Source: an uncultured beta proteobacterium
GTDB lineage: Bacteria; Pseudomonadota; Gammaproteobacteria; Burkholderiales; Burkholderiaceae_C
DNA: 8,516 bases
NCBI GenBank assembly: GCA_903834645.1
Contig: CAILKA010000378.1
Span: 1 to 8,516, forward strand
Reading direction: 5' to 3'
Program-made: the position numbers and the translations under genes
The notes under the pieces: model-generated
Told to the model about the DNA's origin: nothing
Seen by the model: the letters and a program-made list of their open reading frames with translations, nothing else
Databases searched by the model: none
Part shown: positions 5,124 to 8,516 of the stretch, one piece after another
Layout: every line of letters starts with the position of its first letter
How positions within the stretch are numbered: position 1 is the stretch's first letter

Positions 5124-6919
5124 AGGCGATGCGTCCGAGCGTGCGCGGCGTCAACTACGCCACCAGCCCCCTGCTGGCAAGCAAGACGCCGCCTTGGCGC
5201 TCCCGCTTCGTGGTGGCGCTGCTGGCGCTCGCCTTCCTGGTGCTCGTCGGCCGCGCCGTGCAGATCCAGGTGCTCGACAACGACTTCTACCTGATGCAGG
5301 GTGAGAAGCGCTACACCAAGACGCTCAAGCTGCCCGCCAGCCGCGGCCGCATCCTCGACCGGCAGGGCATCGTGCTGGCCACGAGCGTGCCCGCGCCCTC
5401 GGTGTGGGCCGTGCCCCGCACCTTCCAGGCCGACGTGGAGCAGCGAAAGGCGCTGTCTCGGCTGCTCGACCTGAGCCCGGCCGAGCTGCAGGCCCGCACC
5501 GAAGGGGAGGGCGAGTTCGCCTGGCTGCGCCGCCAGGTGGACACCGCCACCTGGGAGCAGGTCAAGGCGCTGGGGGTGCGCGGCGTGCACCAGCAGCCCG
5601 AATTCCGGCGCAGCTACCCCGAGGGCGAGGCGGCTGCGCACATCGTGGGCTTCACCGACATCGAGGAAAACGGCCAGGAGGGTATCGAGCTCGCCTTCCA
5701 GAACAAGCTCGATGGCAAGCCCGGATCTCGCACCGTGATCATCGACCGCCTGGGGCGCGTGATCGAGGACCAGGGCGAGCGCCTGGAGCCCGTGCACGGC
5801 GGCGACGTGACGCTCTCCATCGACAGCAAGGTCCAGTTTTTCGCGTGGCAGCGCGTGCGCGACGCGGTGCTCGAGCACAACGCCAAGGGCGGCAGCTGCG
5901 TGGTGCTGGACGCCCTCACGGGCGAGGTGCTCGCCCTGGCCAACTACCCGAGCTTCGACCCCTCCAGGCGCCAGGCCCTGAGCGGTGCTCAACTGCGCAA
6001 CCGCGCCCTCACCGACATCTTCGAGCCGGGCTCCGTGATGAAGCCCTTCGTCATTGCCTGGGCGCTGGAAACCGGGCGCGTCACGCCCGAGACCTCCATC
6101 CAGACCGCGCCGGGCTCGATCACCATCACCGGCTCGACCATCAAGGACGCGCATCCGCACGGCGCGCTGTCCGTCGCGCAGGTGGTGCAGAAGTCCAGCA
6201 ACGTCGGCACCGTGAAGCTGGCGATGGCAATGAGCTCGCGCGAGATGTGGGAGCTCTACTCGCAGGCCGGATTCGGTCGCAAGCCCCAGCTCGAGTTCCC
6301 AGGTGCCGTCACCGGGCGACTGCGTCCCTACAAGACCTGGCGCCCCATCGAGCAGGCGACGATGAGCTACGGCTACGGCTTGTCGGCCTCGCTCTTCCAG
6401 CTCGCGCACTCCTACACGGTGTTCGCCCGCGACGGCGACCTCGTGCCGGTGACGATGCTGCGCCGCGACGATGCAGCGGCGGCCGTGCCTGCGGGCCGCG
6501 GGTCCGCTCCGGCACCCGTGCAGGGCGTGCGCGTGCTGTCGCCCCAGGTGGCACAGCAGGTGCGGCAGATGCTGCAGCAGGCCGCCGGCCCGGGTGGCAC
6601 GGCACCCAAGGCGCAGGCGATCGGCTACTCGGTGGGCGGCAAGACCGGCACGGCGCGCAAGCAGGAGGGCAAGGGCTACTCGTCGAGCCGTTACCGGGCC
6701 TGGTTCGTCGGGCTGGCACCCGTGAGCGCGCCGCGCATCGTCGTGGCCGTGATGGTCGACGAGCCGAGCAAGGGTGTGTTCTACGGTGGAGAGGTGGCGG
6801 CACCCGTGTTCTCGCAGGTGGTGCAGCAGACGCTGCGCATGATGAACGTCTCCCCCGACATCGAGGTCAAGCCGCAGGTGATCGTCAAGCCCGGCCCCTC
6901 CGAGCAGGAGAGCTTCTGA
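5120..6919 (+). CDS. ftsI: Peptidoglycan D,D-transpeptidase FtsI (penicillin-binding protein 3)
   Basis: FtsI crosslinks septal peptidoglycan in the periplasm and works with the glycosyltransferase FtsW; it is a beta-lactam target. The 599-residue class B PBP has a short cytoplasmic end and a membrane anchor at about 29-45. A pedestal domain follows, with RGRILDRQGIVLA at 75-87 and EGIELAFQNKLDG at 187-199. All three transpeptidase motifs are intact: SVMK at 305-308 (nucleophile Ser305), SSN at 359-361 and KTGT at 508-511. AWFVGLAP at 527-534 is also characteristic. The length is close to E. coli FtsI (588). AAGGGGG at 5109-5115 serves as ribosome binding site, four bases before the ATG, which overlaps the ftsL stop. 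The frame is open upstream through ftsL, but that part is a shadow. An alanine/proline-rich insert at about 451-468 is the only unusual stretch. Confidence 0.98.
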   Translation: MKAMRPSVRGVNYATSPLLASKTPPWRSRFVVALLALAFLVLVGRAVQIQVLDNDFYLMQGEKRYTKTLKLPASRGRILDRQGIVLATSVPAPSVWAVPRTFQADVEQRKALSRLLDLSPAELQARTEGEGEFAWLRRQVDTATWEQVKALGVRGVHQQPEFRRSYPEGEAAAHIVGFTDIEENGQEGIELAFQNKLDGKPGSRTVIIDRLGRVIEDQGERLEPVHGGDVTLSIDSKVQFFAWQRVRDAVLEHNAKGGSCVVLDALTGEVLALANYPSFDPSRRQALSGAQLRNRALTDIFEPGSVMKPFVIAWALETGRVTPETSIQTAPGSITITGSTIKDAHPHGALSVAQVVQKSSNVGTVKLAMAMSSREMWELYSQAGFGRKPQLEFPGAVTGRLRPYKTWRPIEQATMSYGYGLSASLFQLAHSYTVFARDGDLVPVTMLRRDDAAAAVPAGRGSAPAPVQGVRVLSPQVAQQVRQMLQQAAGPGGTAPKAQAIGYSVGGKTGTARKQEGKGYSSSRYRAWFVGLAPVSAPRIVVAVMVDEPSKGVFYGGEVAAPVFSQVVQQTLRMMNVSPDIEVKPQVIVKPGPSEQESF

Positions 6920-6921
6920 CC

Positions 6922-8490
6922 ATGGTGGCGATCCTGCGCGATCCGGTCGAGGCGGCAGCCTGGCTGTCGGCCCGCTGCCGCGGGCGCCTGCGCGCCGACA
7001 GCCGTGCGGTTCAGGCCGGAGACGCCTTCATCGCCTGGCCGGGCCGCACGCATGACGCCCGCACCCATGTGCCGCAGGCACTGGCCGCCGGTGCGTCTGC
7101 CTGCCTGGTGGAGGCACAGGGCCTGCAGGCGTTCGGATTCGACGACCCGCGCATCGCCGCCCTGGCTGACCTGAAGTCGGCCGTCGGCGAGGTGGCCTCG
7201 GCCATCCTCGGCCACCCGAGCCATCGCCTGCAGGTGCTGGCCGTCACCGGCACCAACGGCAAGACCTCCACCGCCTGGTGGTGCGCGCAGGCCTTGCGCG
7301 CGGCCGGGCGAGGCTGCGGCGTCGTGGGCACGCTCGGGGTGGGCGAGCCCCCGGCCGCCGATGCGCCGGCGCACGCCCTGTCGTCCACGGGCCTGACCAC
7401 GCCCGATGCCCTCGCGCTGCAGCAGGCGCTGGCGGGCTTCGTGGAGCAGGGGCTCGTGGCCTGCGCCCTCGAGGCCTCGTCGATCGGGCTGCAGGAGGGG
7501 CGGCTGGCAGGTACGCGCATCGATGTCGCGATCTTCAACAACCTCACGCGCGACCACCTCGATTACCACGGCACGATGGAGGCCTACTGGGCCGCCAAAC
7601 GCAGGCTCTTCGACTGGCCGGGCCTGCGCGCGGCGGTTGTCAACGTCGACGATCCGATGGGCGCGCGCCTGGCGGCCGAGCTGGACGGCTCGCCGCTGTC
7701 TTGCTGGACCCTCTCGGCGCGAGGCGATGCCCGCCTGGTTGCCCGACAGGCGCGCATGGCCGATGGCGGCCTGGCTTTCGAACTGCACGAGGCGGGCGAG
7801 CGCGCCAGCGTGCGCAGCACGCTCATCGGGGATTTCAACGTCCACAACCTGCTGGGTGTCGTCGCCGCTTTGCGTGCATCGGGCCTGTCACTGGCCGAGG
7901 CAGCGGCGGCCGTGCAGCACCTCGGCCCCGTTCCCGGCCGGCTGCAGCGCGTGACGACGCCGTGGCTGCCGCCGGGCCTGGCCCCCGAGGTCATCGTCGA
8001 CTACGCCCACACCCCGGACGCCCTGGAGAAGGTGCTGCTGACGCTGCGGCCGCTCGCTGCCGCCCGCGGCGGCGAGTTGTGGTGCGTGTTCGGGTGCGGC
8101 GGCAACCGCGATGCGACCAAGCGTGCGCCCATGGGCGCGATCGCGGCGCGGCTCGCCCGGCACGTGGTGGTGACGAGCGACAACCCGCGCGACGAGGATC
8201 CTGGGGACATCGCTGCGCAGGTGATGTCCGGCCTGCCCGCAGGCCCCGGGACGGGCCGCGTGCGCGAAGTGCTGCTCGACCGGCGTGAGGCGATCGAGTG
8301 GGCGGTGTCGCAGGCCGCGCCCTCCGATGTGGTGCTCGTGGCCGGCAAGGGCCATGAGACCTGGCAGGAAGTCGGCATGCAGCGGCTGCCTTTCTCCGAT
8401 GTCGAGCAAGCGCAGCGCGCGCTCGCTCAGCGCCACCCGGGCAGCGGTGCCGGCCCAGTGCCCGGCATGCGCCAGGGGATCGCCGCATGA
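6922..8490 (+). CDS. murE: UDP-N-acetylmuramoyl-L-alanyl-D-glutamate--2,6-diaminopimelate ligase MurE
   Basis: MurE is the cytoplasmic ATP-dependent ligase that adds meso-diaminopimelate to UDP-MurNAc-L-Ala-D-Glu. The 522-residue protein has the three Mur ligase domains. ADSRAVQAGDAFIAWPG at about 25-41 binds the UDP substrate, GTNGKTS at 110-116 is the ATP P-loop, and EASSIGL at 184-190 belongs to the central domain. Lys226 in AKRRLF is in the place of the carbamylated lysine, and YAHTPDAL at 361-368 plus FGCGGNRD at 390-397 begin the C-terminal domain. DNPR at 420-423 is the motif that selects diaminopimelate over lysine, predicting the Gram-negative peptidoglycan type. The ATG follows the ftsI stop by two bases, with AGGAG at 6906-6910 as ribosome binding site. 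The C-terminal tail after about 504 is glycine/proline-rich. The open frame extending upstream over ftsI is a shadow. Confidence 0.97.
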   Translation: MVAILRDPVEAAAWLSARCRGRLRADSRAVQAGDAFIAWPGRTHDARTHVPQALAAGASACLVEAQGLQAFGFDDPRIAALADLKSAVGEVASAILGHPSHRLQVLAVTGTNGKTSTAWWCAQALRAAGRGCGVVGTLGVGEPPAADAPAHALSSTGLTTPDALALQQALAGFVEQGLVACALEASSIGLQEGRLAGTRIDVAIFNNLTRDHLDYHGTMEAYWAAKRRLFDWPGLRAAVVNVDDPMGARLAAELDGSPLSCWTLSARGDARLVARQARMADGGLAFELHEAGERASVRSTLIGDFNVHNLLGVVAALRASGLSLAEAAAAVQHLGPVPGRLQRVTTPWLPPGLAPEVIVDYAHTPDALEKVLLTLRPLAAARGGELWCVFGCGGNRDATKRAPMGAIAARLARHVVVTSDNPRDEDPGDIAAQVMSGLPAGPGTGRVREVLLDRREAIEWAVSQAAPSDVVLVAGKGHETWQEVGMQRLPFSDVEQAQRALAQRHPGSGAGPVPGMRQGIAA

Positions 8491-8516
8491 CGATGATGAC
8501 CTTGGCCCAGGCGCAC
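8487..8516 (+). CDS. murF: MurF, N-terminal fragment cut by window end
   Basis: Only ten codons are present (MTMMTLAQAH), so there is no motif to test. The ATG overlaps the murE stop as ATGA, like the other junctions in this operon, and AGGGGA at 8474-8479 is well spaced before it. In the dcw cluster of betaproteobacteria murE is followed by murF, the ligase adding D-Ala-D-Ala to the UDP-MurNAc-tripeptide, and N-termini of the form MMTLxxA suit MurF. ATGs at 8493 and 8496 are alternative starts. The name rests on gene order. Confidence 0.7.
   Translation, partial: MTMMTLAQAH

Noticed and set aside
5006..6409. 467-codon minus-strand open frame opposite ftsI
   Set aside because: His/Arg/Leu-rich antisense composition typical of high-GC shadows, with no motif; the plus strand encodes an intact FtsI.
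5404..6921. Long open frame fused in front of murE across ftsI
   Set aside because: Arg/Ala/Gly-rich shadow of ftsI; MurE has its own start and ribosome binding site at 6922.

Overview
The window is a high-GC stretch of ordinary bacterial chromosome. It carries the start of a division and cell-wall (dcw) cluster, preceded by a housekeeping segment. Very high GC, heavy G/C use at third codon positions, a class A RNase P RNA, and the order mraZ-rsmH-ftsL-ftsI-murE-murF point to a betaproteobacterium. My best guess is Burkholderiales, in the Rubrivivax/Leptothrix/Caldimonas/Comamonadaceae neighbourhood; this is inferred from sequence style and not from any search.

Layout, left to right. Bases 1-132 are a leader with a possible heat-shock-type promoter and a clear ribosome binding site for htpX, a membrane zinc protease (133-1008). 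Two GC-rich hairpins follow its stop codon, and the second has the shape of an intrinsic terminator. Next comes the RNase P RNA gene rnpB (about 1111-1450). A Bcr/CflA-type MFS drug exporter (1480-2697) starts only about 30 bases after the RNA ends. A small uncharacterised membrane protein lies on the minus strand (2689-3003), overlapping the exporter gene tail to tail. Behind its start are two short GC-rich tandem repeat tracts, then an AT-richer island.

The island leads into a good sigma70-type promoter (TTGACC, 18-base spacer, TACAGT) at 3286-3315. Four repeats of the form GTGKS with an exact 10-base period (3314, 3324, 3334, 3344) run from the -10 box to the mraZ start codon. This is the architecture expected of a MraZ autoregulatory operator. 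From there mraZ, rsmH, ftsL, ftsI, murE and the first ten codons of murF form one tightly packed operon. Four of the five junctions are 4-base ATGA overlaps and the fifth is a 2-base gap, so translational coupling is likely.

The operon links a transcriptional regulator (MraZ), a 16S rRNA methyltransferase (RsmH), two septal proteins (FtsL and the transpeptidase FtsI/PBP3) and the enzymes that add the third residue (MurE) and the terminal dipeptide (MurF) to the peptidoglycan stem peptide. I see no mobile element, CRISPR array, tRNA or evident new biological system. The items most worth a second look are the mraZ operator array, the small minus-strand membrane protein with its repeat-rich upstream region, and the loop sequence of the RNase P RNA where the substrate CCA is normally bound.
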